Assembly (NCBI GenBank): GCA_019455105.1
Contig: JACFMZ010000001.1
Span: 53,826 to 96,639 of the forward strand
Length of the DNA: 42,814 bases
From: Bacteroidota bacterium
Lineage (GTDB): Bacteria; Bacteroidota; Ignavibacteria; UBA10030; UBA8401
Reading direction: 5' to 3'
The notes beneath the pieces are model-generated. The model saw only the letters and a list, made by a program, of their open reading frames with translations. It made no database searches and was not told the DNA's origin. This document shows positions 26,743 to 35,737 of the stretch, piece by piece. The position numbers were made by a program, and so were the translations under genes. Numbering within the stretch: the stretch's first letter is position 1; each line of letters opens with the position of its first letter.

Positions 26743-28149
26743 TTAAAACGGCGAATCTGTTTCCGGAATGGAAACCGGGGCGTAATCGTCAAAGGTCGGC
26801 GAAGTAAGATTTTCAAACCGTGCATACTCTTTAATAAATGACAGTTCCACTTCGTCTGTCGGTCCGTTACGCTGCTTACCGATAATAATTTCCGCTATAC
26901 CTTCCGCCGAAGATCCGTCGCTCTGCGGCAAACCGTATTTATCCGGGCGGTGGATAAACAACACAACGTCGGCATCTTGTTCAATAGCTCCGGACTCGCG
27001 CAGGTTTGCTAACGTTGGTTTTTTATCTTTTGATGTTTCAACGGCACGGTTCAGCTGAGAAAGCGCAATAACCGGAATATTAATTTCCTTTGCCAACGCT
27101 TTAAGCGATCGGGAAATCATAGAAATTTCCTGTTCACGGCTTTGAATATTTTTCGGTCCCTGCATCAACTGTAAATAATCAATAATAATCATGCTGATAT
27201 TATGTTCGGCTTTTAACCGGCGCGCTTTTGCGCGAAGTTCAAGAATGGAAAGAGCCGGAGTGTCGTCAATAAATATTTTTGCATTGTACAGTTTTCCAAT
27301 GCGCGTGCTGAGATGGCGCCACTGTTCATCGGGCAGCCGTCCGGTGCGCACGGAATGAGCATCGACGCGCGCTTCAGCGCAGATGAGCCGAAGCACTAAC
27401 TGCTGCGTTGACATTTCGAGCGAAAAAAATCCGATTGATTTATCATGCTGCACGGCGGCATTGCGCGCAACGGATAACACAAAAGCCGTTTTTCCCATTG
27501 AAGGACGCGCAGCAACAATAATTAAATCTGAATTTTGAAATCCTCCCGTTTTATTATCCAAAACGGTAAAACCGGAAGGGACGCCGGTAACGCCGCTGTG
27601 TTTTCCGTGAAGAGCTTCAAGCATTTCCATAGTAGAAAACATTGCGTCTTTTATCGGCACAAATGATTTCTTCATCCGTTTTTCGGAGATTTGGAAAATT
27701 TTATTTTCGGCTTCATCCAGAAGATCGAGCGCGTCGTCGGTTTCGCTGAATGCTTTTCCGGTAATTTCCGAGCTGGCGGAAATGAGATTGCGTAAGAGTG
27801 ATTTTTCCAGAACAATTTTTGCGTGATATTCGATATTTGCCGCTGAAGAAACACGCATAGTTAATTCGGAAATATAGATCGGTCCGCCGACTTCTTCTAA
27901 TTTTCCCATTCGTCGTAATTCTTCAACCACGGTAATGGAATCCGCCGCTTCGTTTTTTTCAAACAATGAAACGACAGCTTTAAAAATCAACTGATGCGCC
28001 GGTTTGTAAAATACCGTTTCGTCAAGAATTTCCAGCGCGCGGGCTATGGCTTCTTTTTCTAAAAGCATTGCGCCCAGCACGGACATTTCTACTTCTACTG
28101 CCTGCGGCGGCACGCGTCCGGAAGAATGTTCTAATCGTTGTTCTGTCAT
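26743..28149 (-). CDS. dnaB: Replicative DNA helicase DnaB
   Basis: A 468-residue hexameric helicase for replication forks. The N-terminal primase-interacting domain (AVEVEMSVLGAML, YKPAHQLIF) is followed by the RecA-like domain. The Walker A ARPSMGKT is at 214-221; Walker B is in MIIIDYLQLM; and the late motifs SQLNRAVE, LRESGAIEQDADVV and IIGKQRNGPT are present. Length is normal and no intein interrupts it. It starts nine bases after the stop of the uracil-DNA glycosylase gene, placing two replication/repair genes in one operon with nucleotide and coenzyme A genes upstream. Confidence 0.97.
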   Translation of the reverse strand: MTEQRLEHSSGRVPPQAVEVEMSVLGAMLLEKEAIARALEILDETVFYKPAHQLIFKAVVSLFEKNEAADSITVVEELRRMGKLEEVGGPIYISELTMRVSSAANIEYHAKIVLEKSLLRNLISASSEITGKAFSETDDALDLLDEAENKIFQISEKRMKKSFVPIKDAMFSTMEMLEALHGKHSGVTGVPSGFTVLDNKTGGFQNSDLIIVAARPSMGKTAFVLSVARNAAVQHDKSIGFFSLEMSTQQLVLRLICAEARVDAHSVRTGRLPDEQWRHLSTRIGKLYNAKIFIDDTPALSILELRAKARRLKAEHNISMIIIDYLQLMQGPKNIQSREQEISMISRSLKALAKEINIPVIALSQLNRAVETSKDKKPTLANLRESGAIEQDADVVLFIHRPDKYGLPQSDGSSAEGIAEIIIGKQRNGPTDEVELSFIKEYARFENLTSPTFDDYAPVSIPETDSPF

Positions 28150-28158
28150 ACCGATAAA

Positions 28159-28932
28159 TTATGAATTCCTTTTACTTTCATCAAACATTTTTCTCAATTT
28201 CTGCACATCTTCCCACGTCGGGCGTTTCCATTCCGGATTGCGTAACAGCGCTGCCGGATGATAAGTAACAAGTACCGGAATGCCGCGGTACAGATGCGTT
28301 GATTGCCGTAACTGACTCATTGATTCCTTTGAACGAAGAATTGTCTGCGCCGCCGTTACGCCGAGACAGAGAATAAATTTCGGCTGAATCAATTCAATCT
28401 GCTTCCATAAATACGGCTCGCACTGTTCAACTTCCGAAGGAAGCGGCTTGCGGTTATCCGGCGGGCGGCATTTTAAAATATTGGCAATATACACTTCTTC
28501 CCGTTTGAACTGCACGGCTTCGAGAATTTTATTTAATAACTGTCCTGCCCTGCCGACAAACGGCTCTCCCTGTTTATCTTCATCCGCGCCGGGCGCTTCA
28601 CCGATAACCAAAATATCGGCATTCGGATTTCCGACACCGAAGACAAATTTTGTCCGTGTTTTTCCGAGCGGACATTTTTGACACTCGCGGATCATTGCGT
28701 TTAAGATTGAAAGATCGCGCGCCGACGGCCATTGCTCTTGGTCTGTTCCCGCCGCTTCCGGCGTTTTTGTTTTCGCTTTTTGACTCAATGATTCGCTGCT
28801 TTCTGCGGACTGTTGTATTGAAAGATTATTTTTCGGTTCACGATAAAATGTATTTCCGTAAAGAAGCTGCTCCTGACGGAGAAAGTGTTTTGTCTGCTCA
28901 AGCACTTCTTGTATTTCTTCTGTTGAAGACAT
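28159..28932 (-). CDS. Family 4 uracil-DNA glycosylase (iron-sulfur)
   Basis: A 257-residue DNA repair enzyme that removes uracil from DNA. Four cysteines (C84, C87, C155, C171) match the [4Fe-4S] ligands of family 4/5 enzymes. The active-site motif GEAPGADED is at 111-119, and the HPAALLRNP motif contains H225. Residues 1-70 are a polar, low-complexity extension before the catalytic domain. It lies nine bases after coaBC and nine bases before dnaB, so it is tightly packed in the operon. Confidence 0.93.
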   Translation of the reverse strand: MSSTEEIQEVLEQTKHFLRQEQLLYGNTFYREPKNNLSIQQSAESSESLSQKAKTKTPEAAGTDQEQWPSARDLSILNAMIRECQKCPLGKTRTKFVFGVGNPNADILVIGEAPGADEDKQGEPFVGRAGQLLNKILEAVQFKREEVYIANILKCRPPDNRKPLPSEVEQCEPYLWKQIELIQPKFILCLGVTAAQTILRSKESMSQLRQSTHLYRGIPVLVTYHPAALLRNPEWKRPTWEDVQKLRKMFDESKRNS

Positions 28933-28941
28933 AACGAATTC

Positions 28942-30168
28942 TTATTTCTTTTTTTGCAACGCGAGCGCTGAATTTAAAATTTCTCCGGCAACATCAAATT
29001 TCGGCATGCGGGGAAGTTTTTTTACAACTCCGTGCTTATCAATCAGCGTAACAATATTTGTCTCTACGCCGAATGCCGCTCCTTTATCCCGCAGGGAATT
29101 CAGCACGATAAGATCAAGATTTTTATTCTGCAGTTTTTGTTTTGCATTCTTCAGTTCATCTGTTGTTTCCAGAGCAAACCCAATCAGTAGCTGATTTTTC
29201 TTCTTCTTTTCACCGAGTGATTTTAAAATATCTTTTGTCGGCTGTAATTCCACCAACAGCGGGCTTTCTTTTTTCTTCATTTTTTCTTTTGCCGAAGAGC
29301 GGGGCGAATAATCCGCAACGGCGGCGGACATAATAATAATATCCTGTTTCGACGCAGATTTTATAACAGCACGAAACATTTCTTCGGCAGTTTCAACATT
29401 TATCCGTTTTACATGTCTCGGCGTTTCCAACGAAACCGGTCCGCTGATTAAGGTTACTTCCGCTCCTCGAAGAGCGGCTGCCGCAGCAAGAGCATATCCC
29501 ATTTTTCCGGAAGAACGGTTACCGATAAATCGCACCGGATCAATTGCTTCATACGTCGGACCGGCAGTGATAAGAATTTTTTTTCTCTGCAGGTCGCGCG
29601 GAGTTTTTGCCAGCACGCGTTCTATTTCCGCCACGAGAGTCTGCGGTTCAGGGAGTCTTCCTTCACCGCTCAGCCCGCTGGCAAGTTCGCCTTTATTCGG
29701 CGGAAGAAGAAAATATCCGCGGCTTTTTAATACGGCGGCATTGTGCTGCGTAGCGTCGTTGTTCCACATATCCACATCCATAGCAGGCGCAATAATTACC
29801 GGTGCGCGAAGCGCCAGAACGGTTGATGAAACAATTTCTTCGGCAAGACCATACGTAAGGCGTGCAAGTGTGTTGGCGGTTGCCGGAGCGAGCAGCATAA
29901 CATCCGCCCACAAGCCGTAATCAATATGTTTTACGCCGAGATTCGTCGAAGAGTTTTTTTTATCGGGAAAAAGGGATGTGAGAACTTCGTTTTGTGAAAG
30001 CGTAGAAAAAGTCAGCGGAGTTACAAATTCTGCCGCTGACGGTGTCATAATAACGCGCACATCGGCGCCGGCTTTTTTAAGAAGCCGAACGACGGTGCAC
30101 ATTTTATAGACGGAAATACCACCGGTAATTCCGAGAAGTATTTTTTTTCCGGTTAGCATGAACGGCAC
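28942..30168 (-). CDS. coaBC: Bifunctional phosphopantothenoylcysteine decarboxylase/synthetase CoaBC
   Basis: A 408-residue coenzyme A enzyme. The N-terminal flavin decarboxylase half has GITGGISVYK, catalytic H81 in KHIDYGLWAD and APATANTLA. The C-terminal synthetase half begins near ITAGPTYEAIDPVRFIGNRSSGKMG. Two residues differ from the E. coli enzyme: PAMN reads PAMD (D131), and the ACG cysteine position reads ASG (S164). As I recall, this pair is usual in Bacteroidota, so it is lineage variation and not damage. Translation could start at residue 1 or at the ATG three codons later. It lies 40 bases downstream of rpoZ. Confidence 0.95.
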   Translation of the reverse strand: MPFMLTGKKILLGITGGISVYKMCTVVRLLKKAGADVRVIMTPSAAEFVTPLTFSTLSQNEVLTSLFPDKKNSSTNLGVKHIDYGLWADVMLLAPATANTLARLTYGLAEEIVSSTVLALRAPVIIAPAMDVDMWNNDATQHNAAVLKSRGYFLLPPNKGELASGLSGEGRLPEPQTLVAEIERVLAKTPRDLQRKKILITAGPTYEAIDPVRFIGNRSSGKMGYALAAAAALRGAEVTLISGPVSLETPRHVKRINVETAEEMFRAVIKSASKQDIIIMSAAVADYSPRSSAKEKMKKKESPLLVELQPTKDILKSLGEKKKKNQLLIGFALETTDELKNAKQKLQNKNLDLIVLNSLRDKGAAFGVETNIVTLIDKHGVVKKLPRMPKFDVAGEILNSALALQKKK

Positions 30169-30208
30169 TCACCGTTAAGAAAATTCGGTGAGCTCTTTAA
30201 TAAAAATA

Positions 30209-30520
30209 TTACTGCTTTTCTTCGGATTCTTTATAGCGATATTCCAGCTGATCGTTCATCAGTTCGTCAATCGCTTCTTCGGTCGGTTTGGGACGTGCTT
30301 CAAATTCCAGACTGACTTTCATTTGATCGGGATTCGAAACAAATTCATCTTCATCATCGCTGCCGCTTTCCGGAGAAATAAGGTTTTCCACCCTCTGATT
30401 GAATTCAATTTTTGTTTCCTCGTTAATCTGACGGGAACGCTTAGAAAGAATGACGATTGCTTCGTACACATTCGCTGCTTTCGCCTCGAGTTCTTTTATC
30501 TCGAATGTTTTAATTGCCAT
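30209..30520 (-). CDS. rpoZ: RNA polymerase omega subunit
   Basis: A 103-residue small subunit of RNA polymerase. The omega core is seen in NVYEAIVILSKRSRQIN followed by an acidic, variable middle and a PTEEAIDELMNDQLEYRY tail, which is the Bacteroidota form. Its position between gmk and coaBC is the classical gmk-rpoZ-coaBC order. It starts 15 bases after the gmk stop. Confidence 0.9.
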   Translation of the reverse strand: MAIKTFEIKELEAKAANVYEAIVILSKRSRQINEETKIEFNQRVENLISPESGSDDEDEFVSNPDQMKVSLEFEARPKPTEEAIDELMNDQLEYRYKESEEKQ

Positions 30521-30535
30521 TGTACCCTCTGTACA

Positions 30536-31099
30536 TTATGAAAGATATGATTGTATAATATTTTCTGTTTCGTTTATTGCGCGCGATAAATCATCGTTCA
30601 CAATAATATGCGGAAATGTTTTTCCGATTTCCAATTCCATTTTTGCGCGGCTCAGCCGGCGCTGAATTTTTTCTTCGTTCTCGGTTTTTCTGCTGCGCAG
30701 CCGCTGTTCCAAAATTTCCAAACTCGGCGGCATAATAAAAATCAGCACGGCTTCGTTCGGATATTTTTGCTGAATAGAGCGGGCGCCTTTCACATCAACA
30801 TCAAAAATCATGCAGCTGCCGGCTTGCAGTGCACGGTTCACTTCGCGCTGCAATGTGCCGTAATAATCCGTGTATAACTGCTCGTATTCAACCAGCTCGT
30901 CGTGTTCAATCAGCGTCTGAAATTCTTCCTGTGAAAGAAAAAAATATTCTCTGCCGTTCACTTCCCCGCTGCGCATCGGACGCGTGGTTGCCGAAATAGA
31001 AAATTTAATTTCCGGATGCCGTTCTAAGACCACTTTAATGATGGATGTTTTTCCGCCGCCGCTCGGCGATGTTATTGCAAACAATTTCGGATAATTCAT
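30536..31099 (-). CDS. gmk: Guanylate kinase
   Basis: A 187-residue enzyme that converts GMP to GDP with ATP. The P-loop SPSGGGKTS is at 11-19. GMP-binding motifs are seen in SATTRPMRSGEVNGREYFFLS, and the lid includes RLRSRKTENEEKIQRRL. Length is normal. It starts 36 bases after the yicC stop, and the start ATG directly precedes the first strand of the kinase fold. Confidence 0.96.
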   Translation of the reverse strand: MNYPKLFAITSPSGGGKTSIIKVVLERHPEIKFSISATTRPMRSGEVNGREYFFLSQEEFQTLIEHDELVEYEQLYTDYYGTLQREVNRALQAGSCMIFDVDVKGARSIQQKYPNEAVLIFIMPPSLEILEQRLRSRKTENEEKIQRRLSRAKMELEIGKTFPHIIVNDDLSRAINETENIIQSYLS

Positions 31100-31135
31100 G
31101 CTGCCGGTATGGTGCTAATGTTCCGTGAAAAATTT

Positions 31136-32017
31136 TTATTCTATATTCTGCAGCTGTTCGCGAATTTTTTCCAGTTCTTCTTTTATGCCGACAACGCGGT
31201 GCGCAATATTCACATCACTGCATTTTGAACCGATGGTATTTGCTTCGCGGTTCATTTCCTGTATGAGGAAATTTAATTTTCTTCCTTCGGATTCTTTTGC
31301 TTTCAACGATTCGAGAAAAAATTTATTATGACTGCGAAACCGAACACACTCTTCGGTAATATCCAGCCGGTCCGAGAGCAGCGCAATTTCTAATTCAAGA
31401 CGCTGATTATCAATAATATTTTTATCGCTCACTAATTCCGCAATTCGTTTTTGCAGATTCTCGCGCTCTACGGGAATTCGTTCTTTTGAAATTGTTTCAA
31501 TGCTTTCAAGTGCGGCATTGATGGATTCTACGCGCGCGCGCATATCTTTTGCCAGCTCCGCCCCTTCTTTTTGGCGCATAATTTTTATTGCATCAAGAGC
31601 ATTCCGAAGAGCTTGTTCAAACACGTTCCAATCTGCCTCATCATCTTCTTCAATTTCTTTTGTCTCAAAAATTTCGGAGAAGTGAAGAAGATGTTCCATT
31701 TTTATTGTCTCTTTAATTTTTGCCGACTTGCGCAGTTTATTCAGCAGCACTATAATTGATTTTGCCTTTGCCGTATCAACCGATAAATCGAGTTCATCGG
31801 TTTCTTCGTTGCTGCGAACAACGTTGATGGTAATTTTGCCGCGGACAATTTTTGATTTTATAATTTCCCGAATATCATTTTCGCGGTGAGAAAGTATGCG
31901 CGGCATGCGTGTGGTAATTTCTAAAAAGCGGTTATTAACGCTGCGAAGTTCTACGGAATAAGAAATACCGTTTTCTTCGGCATTCCCTTTTCCGAACCCT
32001 GTCATACTTTCTATCAT
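31136..32017 (-). CDS. yicC: YicC family endoribonuclease
   Basis: A 293-residue protein of the YicC family, whose members cleave RNA. The open frame runs upstream to 32146, but the start at 32017 is chosen because the protein then begins MIESMTGFGKG, the family hallmark, and the extra residues look like noise. Conserved features include VELRSVNNRFLE, REKRIPVERE-like central helices, DRLDITEECVRFRSH, GRKLNFLIQEMNREANTIGSK and the terminal VGIKEELEKIREQLQNIE. It is the first gene of the operon running to dnaB. No strong Shine-Dalgarno sequence is visible, only CAGGCAG. Confidence 0.92.
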   Translation of the reverse strand: MIESMTGFGKGNAEENGISYSVELRSVNNRFLEITTRMPRILSHRENDIREIIKSKIVRGKITINVVRSNEETDELDLSVDTAKAKSIIVLLNKLRKSAKIKETIKMEHLLHFSEIFETKEIEEDDEADWNVFEQALRNALDAIKIMRQKEGAELAKDMRARVESINAALESIETISKERIPVERENLQKRIAELVSDKNIIDNQRLELEIALLSDRLDITEECVRFRSHNKFFLESLKAKESEGRKLNFLIQEMNREANTIGSKCSDVNIAHRVVGIKEELEKIREQLQNIE

Positions 32018-32328
32018 AAACTGCCTGCTATTGAAGAAAAAACCTCTGAGGAATTTTCCCCAAAGGTTAAAATTTCTACAAAAAATACGAAAAATCAGCA
32101 GGCTATACAAGAAAAACCTTTGCACCGAATTCCACAAGTTATCCACATTTTTTAATGGGAATCTTCAATAAATAAGAGAAATTTGGCTTTTTTTAACATA
32201 ATGTGAATAGTGTTGATTTTCTTTCATTTATTATCGTTGAACTCTTCATAAGCATTTTTTGTAACCTTTTTATTTTGGCTTACTCTAATTATACAGAAAC
32301 CAAAAACATTAAATAAAAGGGGGAAGTT
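32018..32328. promoter_or_regulatory. Divergent intergenic region between yicC and the DoxX-sigma operon
   Basis: These 311 AT-rich bases hold no convincing gene and must contain promoters for both the leftward housekeeping operon and the rightward operon. A perfect DnaA box TTATCCACA is at 32139-32147. The right end has GGGGGAAG before the ATG at 32329. No clear -10/-35 or Bacteroidota -7/-33 pair could be fixed by eye. Confidence 0.6.
32139..32147 (+). promoter_or_regulatory. Perfect DnaA-box 9-mer TTATCCACA
   Basis: An exact consensus DnaA box in the divergent promoter region upstream of the operon that ends in dnaB. It is single, so an origin is unlikely; control by DnaA is possible but unproven. 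Confidence 0.4.
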
Positions 32329-32712
32329 ATGGGAAGCTCAAATCAATCACTAAAAAATACATACTACATTTTGAAATATCTTTTTGTTATTGTTCCAATT
32401 GTTGCCGGATTAGATAAATTTGCTAATATTCTTACTAACTGGGAACAATACATCAGTCCGACGGTGGCACGATTGCTGCCAATTTCCGCTGCGACATTTA
32501 TGATGATTATCGGCGTGGGGGAAATTATTGCCGGATTTATTGTGTTAAAGAAACCGGAAGTCGGCGGATATATTGTAGCAACATGGCTTTCCGTTATTGC
32601 CTTAACACTGCTGGCAGGCTTTACCTATATTGATGTTGCTGTCCGCGATTTCGTTATGGTTGTTTCCGCCGTTACAATGGCAAAACTTTCTAAAATTATT
32701 TCTTACGTATGA
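32329..32712 (+). CDS. DoxX-like small membrane protein
   Basis: A 127-residue protein with four hydrophobic segments, beginning YLFVIVPIVAGLDKFANILTNWEQYISP, a pattern I associate with DoxX-like proteins in Bacteroidota. Its biochemical role is unknown. GGGGGAAG precedes the ATG. The stop codon overlaps the start of the sigma factor gene as ATGA, so translation of the two is probably coupled. It may sense or respond to a membrane or redox state upstream of the sigma factor, but it does not look like a classical anti-sigma factor. Confidence 0.75.
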   Translation: MGSSNQSLKNTYYILKYLFVIVPIVAGLDKFANILTNWEQYISPTVARLLPISAATFMMIIGVGEIIAGFIVLKKPEVGGYIVATWLSVIALTLLAGFTYIDVAVRDFVMVVSAVTMAKLSKIISYV

Positions 32713-33353
32713 ACCAAACCGACAGATATTCCGAACCGGAAATTATTGAGCGCATTCTACATGGAGAAAAAGCTCTTTACGAAATTATTGTGAGACGATT
32801 TAATCCGTATCTCTACAAAATCGGCAGATCGTATAATTACACGCACGAAGATACGCAGGATTTAATGCAGGATACTTTTGTAGATGCCTATAAGAACTTA
32901 TCACAATTTGAACAGCGTTCGAGTTTTAAAACATGGATTATCCGAATTATGATGAATAATTGTTACAGAAAAAAAGAAAAACTCAGTTTTAAAAACGAGC
33001 AGATACAAGAACCGGATGATTCTTCTATGCCTATGTTCAGCGATAGAAATACCGAAACCGAAAGAGTTGTTCACAACCGCGAACTTGGAAATATTATCGA
33101 GCATGCGTTAAGCAAAATTCCGTTCGAGTACCGAATGGCATTTTCGCTGCGGGAAATAAACGGATTGAATGTTACAGAAGCGGCGGAGCTTCTGAACATC
33201 AGTGAAGCCAACGTAAAAGTACGATTAAACAGGGCGAAAGCAATGCTGCGCAACGAAATTGAAAAAGAATACACCGCCTCGGAGTTGTTTGAATTTAATT
33301 TAATCTACTGCAACGCTATTGTTGAATATGTGATGAAAAAAATTAATGAATGA
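32709..33353 (+). CDS. ECF RNA polymerase sigma factor
   Basis: A 214-residue extracytoplasmic-function sigma factor. Region 2 covers about residues 25-95 (DLMQDTFVDAYKNL, SSFKTWIIRIMMNNCYRKK), and region 4 about 130-185 with helix-turn-helix NGLNVTEAAELLNISEANVKVRLNRAKAMLR. A short C-terminal extension with a cysteine (LIYCNAIVEYVMKKI) follows. No anti-sigma gene is adjacent. Its start overlaps the DoxX-like stop and its stop overlaps the folE start, so all three are probably translated as a coupled unit. Confidence 0.93.
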   Translation: MNQTDRYSEPEIIERILHGEKALYEIIVRRFNPYLYKIGRSYNYTHEDTQDLMQDTFVDAYKNLSQFEQRSSFKTWIIRIMMNNCYRKKEKLSFKNEQIQEPDDSSMPMFSDRNTETERVVHNRELGNIIEHALSKIPFEYRMAFSLREINGLNVTEAAELLNISEANVKVRLNRAKAMLRNEIEKEYTASELFEFNLIYCNAIVEYVMKKINE

Positions 33354-34009
33354 TGATTGCTATGGAAGAGATTATACCTTTTAATACTTACAAGATAATG
33401 GCAGAGACGCATCTTCGGCGGAACGGCGAAAATTTATCCGACAGCGAAAAGATTAATACCATTGAATATCACTTTGCGCAGATTATGAGCGCGCTCGGCT
33501 TAAATCTGAACGACAGCAGCCTGCGCAATACGCCGAAACGGGTTGCCAAAATGTTTGTGAAAGAAACATTCAGCGGATTAAATCCGAAGAATAAGCCGGA
33601 GATAACGCTCTTTGAAAATTCGTACGGCTACAAAAAAATGCTCATTGAAAAAGATATTACCTTGTATTCGTACTGCGAGCATCACTTTGTTCCGATTATC
33701 GGCAAAGTTCATGTAGCATATATTCCGGGTGAGCATGTATTGGGATTATCAAAAATTAATCGGCTGGTGCAGTATTATGCCAAACGTCCGCAGGTACAGG
33801 AACGGCTGACAAAGCAGATTTCGGATGCGCTGCAGGAAATTTTACATCACAACAACGTTGCTGTTGTTATTGAAGCAGATCATTTGTGTGTCGCCTCGCG
33901 CGGAATTAAAGACACAAACAGCAAAACTGTAACGTCAATTTTTTCCGGCGAATTTGAAAAGGAAACCGTAAAACAAGAATTTTTATTGCAGCTTTACGAC
34001 AGAAAATAA
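33350..34009 (+). CDS. folE: GTP cyclohydrolase I
   Basis: A 219-residue enzyme that makes dihydroneopterin triphosphate for folate or pterins. Zinc ligands are C109 and H112 in YSYCEHHFVP and C180 in ADHLCVASRG. RNTPKRVAKMF, GEHVLGLSKINRLV and RPQVQERLT are family motifs. The first ATG overlaps the sigma factor stop (ATGATG); ATG at 33353 or 33362 could also serve. Its place in a sigma-factor operon is unusual and suggests controlled supply of pterins. Confidence 0.95.
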   Translation: MMIAMEEIIPFNTYKIMAETHLRRNGENLSDSEKINTIEYHFAQIMSALGLNLNDSSLRNTPKRVAKMFVKETFSGLNPKNKPEITLFENSYGYKKMLIEKDITLYSYCEHHFVPIIGKVHVAYIPGEHVLGLSKINRLVQYYAKRPQVQERLTKQISDALQEILHHNNVAVVIEADHLCVASRGIKDTNSKTVTSIFSGEFEKETVKQEFLLQLYDRK

Positions 34010-34136
34010 TTTCTCTTAACCATCTGAAAAATTTAATTGCAAGAAAGATATTTTGTCCGTTTATTCACTGAATAAACGGAATATTTTTCTTACAATCGTT
34101 TTACTTTTTTTCAGATACATCACAAAAGTGAACAGT

Positions 34137-34805
34137 ATGGACCAAAAAGTAAAAATAACATCGCTAAAACATCTTACGCATGATGTTCTTCGTATTACCG
34201 CTGAAAAACCTGCGCAATTATTGTATCATCCGGGACAAGCAGTGGATATTTCCGTGAACAAACCGGGATGGGAAAACGAACTGCGGGCTTTCACCTTTAC
34301 TTCACTTCCTGAAGATAATTTTATTCAATTTACCATTAAAACATACCCATCGCATAACGGCGTTACCAATCAGCTTCTCTCGCTTCATGAAGGAGATGAA
34401 TTAATTGTTCACGGCGTGTTCGGCGATATTCAATATAAGGGAGAAGGAATTTTTATTGCGGGCGGCGCCGGTATTACGCCGTTTATTGCCATCTTTAAGC
34501 AATTGGAAAAAACGCATTCTATCGGCAACAACAAAATAATTTTCGCCAACAAAGCAAAAGAAGATATTATTGACGAAGAACGTTTTCGCACGCTGCTGGG
34601 AAAAAATTTTATTAACATTCTCTCCAACGAAGAAGTTGCCGGCTACGAACATGGTTTTGTTTCAGCCGAATTGATTAAGAAATATATGTCTGAGAATGTT
34701 AAATACTTTTATCTCTGCGGACCCGACCCGATGATGGCAGCAGTAGAAAAACATTTAGCGTCACTCGGCATTTCAAAAGAATTTATTGTGCGGGAAGGGT
34801 TTTAA
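34137..34805 (+). CDS. Ferredoxin/flavodoxin-NADP reductase-like oxidoreductase
   Basis: A 222-residue two-domain reductase. The FAD domain has HPGQAVDIS and RAFTFTS (the RxYS-type flavin motif). The nucleotide domain has GGAGITPFIAI and LCGPDPMM, which bind NAD(P)H. No C-terminal 2Fe-2S domain is present. The frame runs back to 34053, but ATG at 34137 starts the flavin domain normally and removes an unlikely hydrophobic stretch. It follows folE by 127 bases and ends before an intrinsic terminator, so it may be the last gene of the DoxX-sigma-folE unit. Its electron partner is not evident. Confidence 0.88.
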   Translation: MDQKVKITSLKHLTHDVLRITAEKPAQLLYHPGQAVDISVNKPGWENELRAFTFTSLPEDNFIQFTIKTYPSHNGVTNQLLSLHEGDELIVHGVFGDIQYKGEGIFIAGGAGITPFIAIFKQLEKTHSIGNNKIIFANKAKEDIIDEERFRTLLGKNFINILSNEEVAGYEHGFVSAELIKKYMSENVKYFYLCGPDPMMAAVEKHLASLGISKEFIVREGF

Positions 34806-34828
34806 TTGTAGTGCCGGTTTAAAATGTT

Positions 34829-34858
34829 AATGCCCGCTCAGGCGGGCATTGTTTTTTT
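34829..34858 (+). terminator. Intrinsic terminator after the oxidoreductase
   Basis: A perfect 9-bp stem AATGCCCGC (34829-34837) and GCGGGCATT (34842-34850) with loop TCAG is followed by G and seven T. It ends the plus-strand operon ahead of the convergent yebC. Confidence 0.9.
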
Positions 34859-34888
34859 GTCGGATGCTCTAAGAAAAAAATATTCGTG

Positions 34889-35599
34889 TTACTGCATGGT
34901 GTGGTACACGCTTTGTACATCGTCATCCTCTTCTAACGCATTTACAAGTTCGTTTACTTCGTTTTGCTCCGCTTCGGAAAGTTCTTTTGTTGTCGTAGGA
35001 ATATATTGAAGCTCCGTGCTTGCCGGCTCAATTCCTTTTTCTTCCAGCGCTTTCTGCATTGCGCCGAAATCATGAAACGAAGTGTACACATAAATAAACT
35101 GTTCATCGCCGGTTAAATCATCCAAGCCGTGGTCAATCATCTCCAGTTCAAACTCATCAATGTCGGGAATTTTCTCAATCGGAATTTTGAATAATCCTTT
35201 TCGTTCAAACATAAAAGCGATGGAGCCGGTTTGTCCCATTGTTCCGCCGTTCTCTTTAAAAATATGCCGGACATTCGAAACGGTTCGTGTCGGATTATCC
35301 GTAGCGCATTCAACAATCATGGCAATGCCGTGCGGTCCGTATCCTTCATACACAATTTCGAAATAGCCGGAGGTATCTTTGTTTGAAGCGCGTTTAATTG
35401 CCGCTTCAACACGGTCTTTCGGCATGTTGACGCTTTTTGCATTTTGAATGGCAATGCGCAGCCGGGAATTTCCTTTTACATCCGGCCCGGCAGCTTTTAC
35501 CGCAATTTCAATTTCTTTCCCGATGCGGTTAAACGCTTTGGACATTTTCGCAAAGCGGGCAAACATTTTATATTTTCGTTTTTCAAAAATTCTTCCCAT
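34889..35599 (-). CDS. yebC: YebC/TACO1 family protein
   Basis: A 236-residue protein of the YebC/PmpR family, linked to transcriptional regulation and to translation of proline-rich or difficult stretches. The N-terminus MGRIFEKRKYKMFARFAKMS is the Bacteroidota form. FNRIGKEIEIAVKAAGPD, NMPKDRVEAAIKRA, YEGYGPHGIA and NRT-like TDNPTRTVSNVRHIF are family motifs. The C-terminal acidic tail has LVNALEEDDDVQSVYHTM. It converges on the terminator at 34829-34858 and is divergent from the methyltransferase gene. Confidence 0.95.
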   Translation of the reverse strand: MGRIFEKRKYKMFARFAKMSKAFNRIGKEIEIAVKAAGPDVKGNSRLRIAIQNAKSVNMPKDRVEAAIKRASNKDTSGYFEIVYEGYGPHGIAMIVECATDNPTRTVSNVRHIFKENGGTMGQTGSIAFMFERKGLFKIPIEKIPDIDEFELEMIDHGLDDLTGDEQFIYVYTSFHDFGAMQKALEEKGIEPASTELQYIPTTTKELSEAEQNEVNELVNALEEDDDVQSVYHTMQ

Positions 35600-35737
35600 A
35601 ACATTGACCTTCTTTCAAGACTTTCAACAATTAAATTTTGTGTTCAAAAATACGAAATTTGCTTTTTAATCGGAAGAAAATTGAATACAAAAACAGAGAT
35701 TCTTACTTTATACAGAATAACAACAAGGAAACCCGCA

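Noticed and set aside
35444-35737. N-terminal extension of the methyltransferase frame overlapping yebC.
   Set aside because: The extension reads as antisense to yebC and a normal ribosome site lies just before the ATG at 35738.
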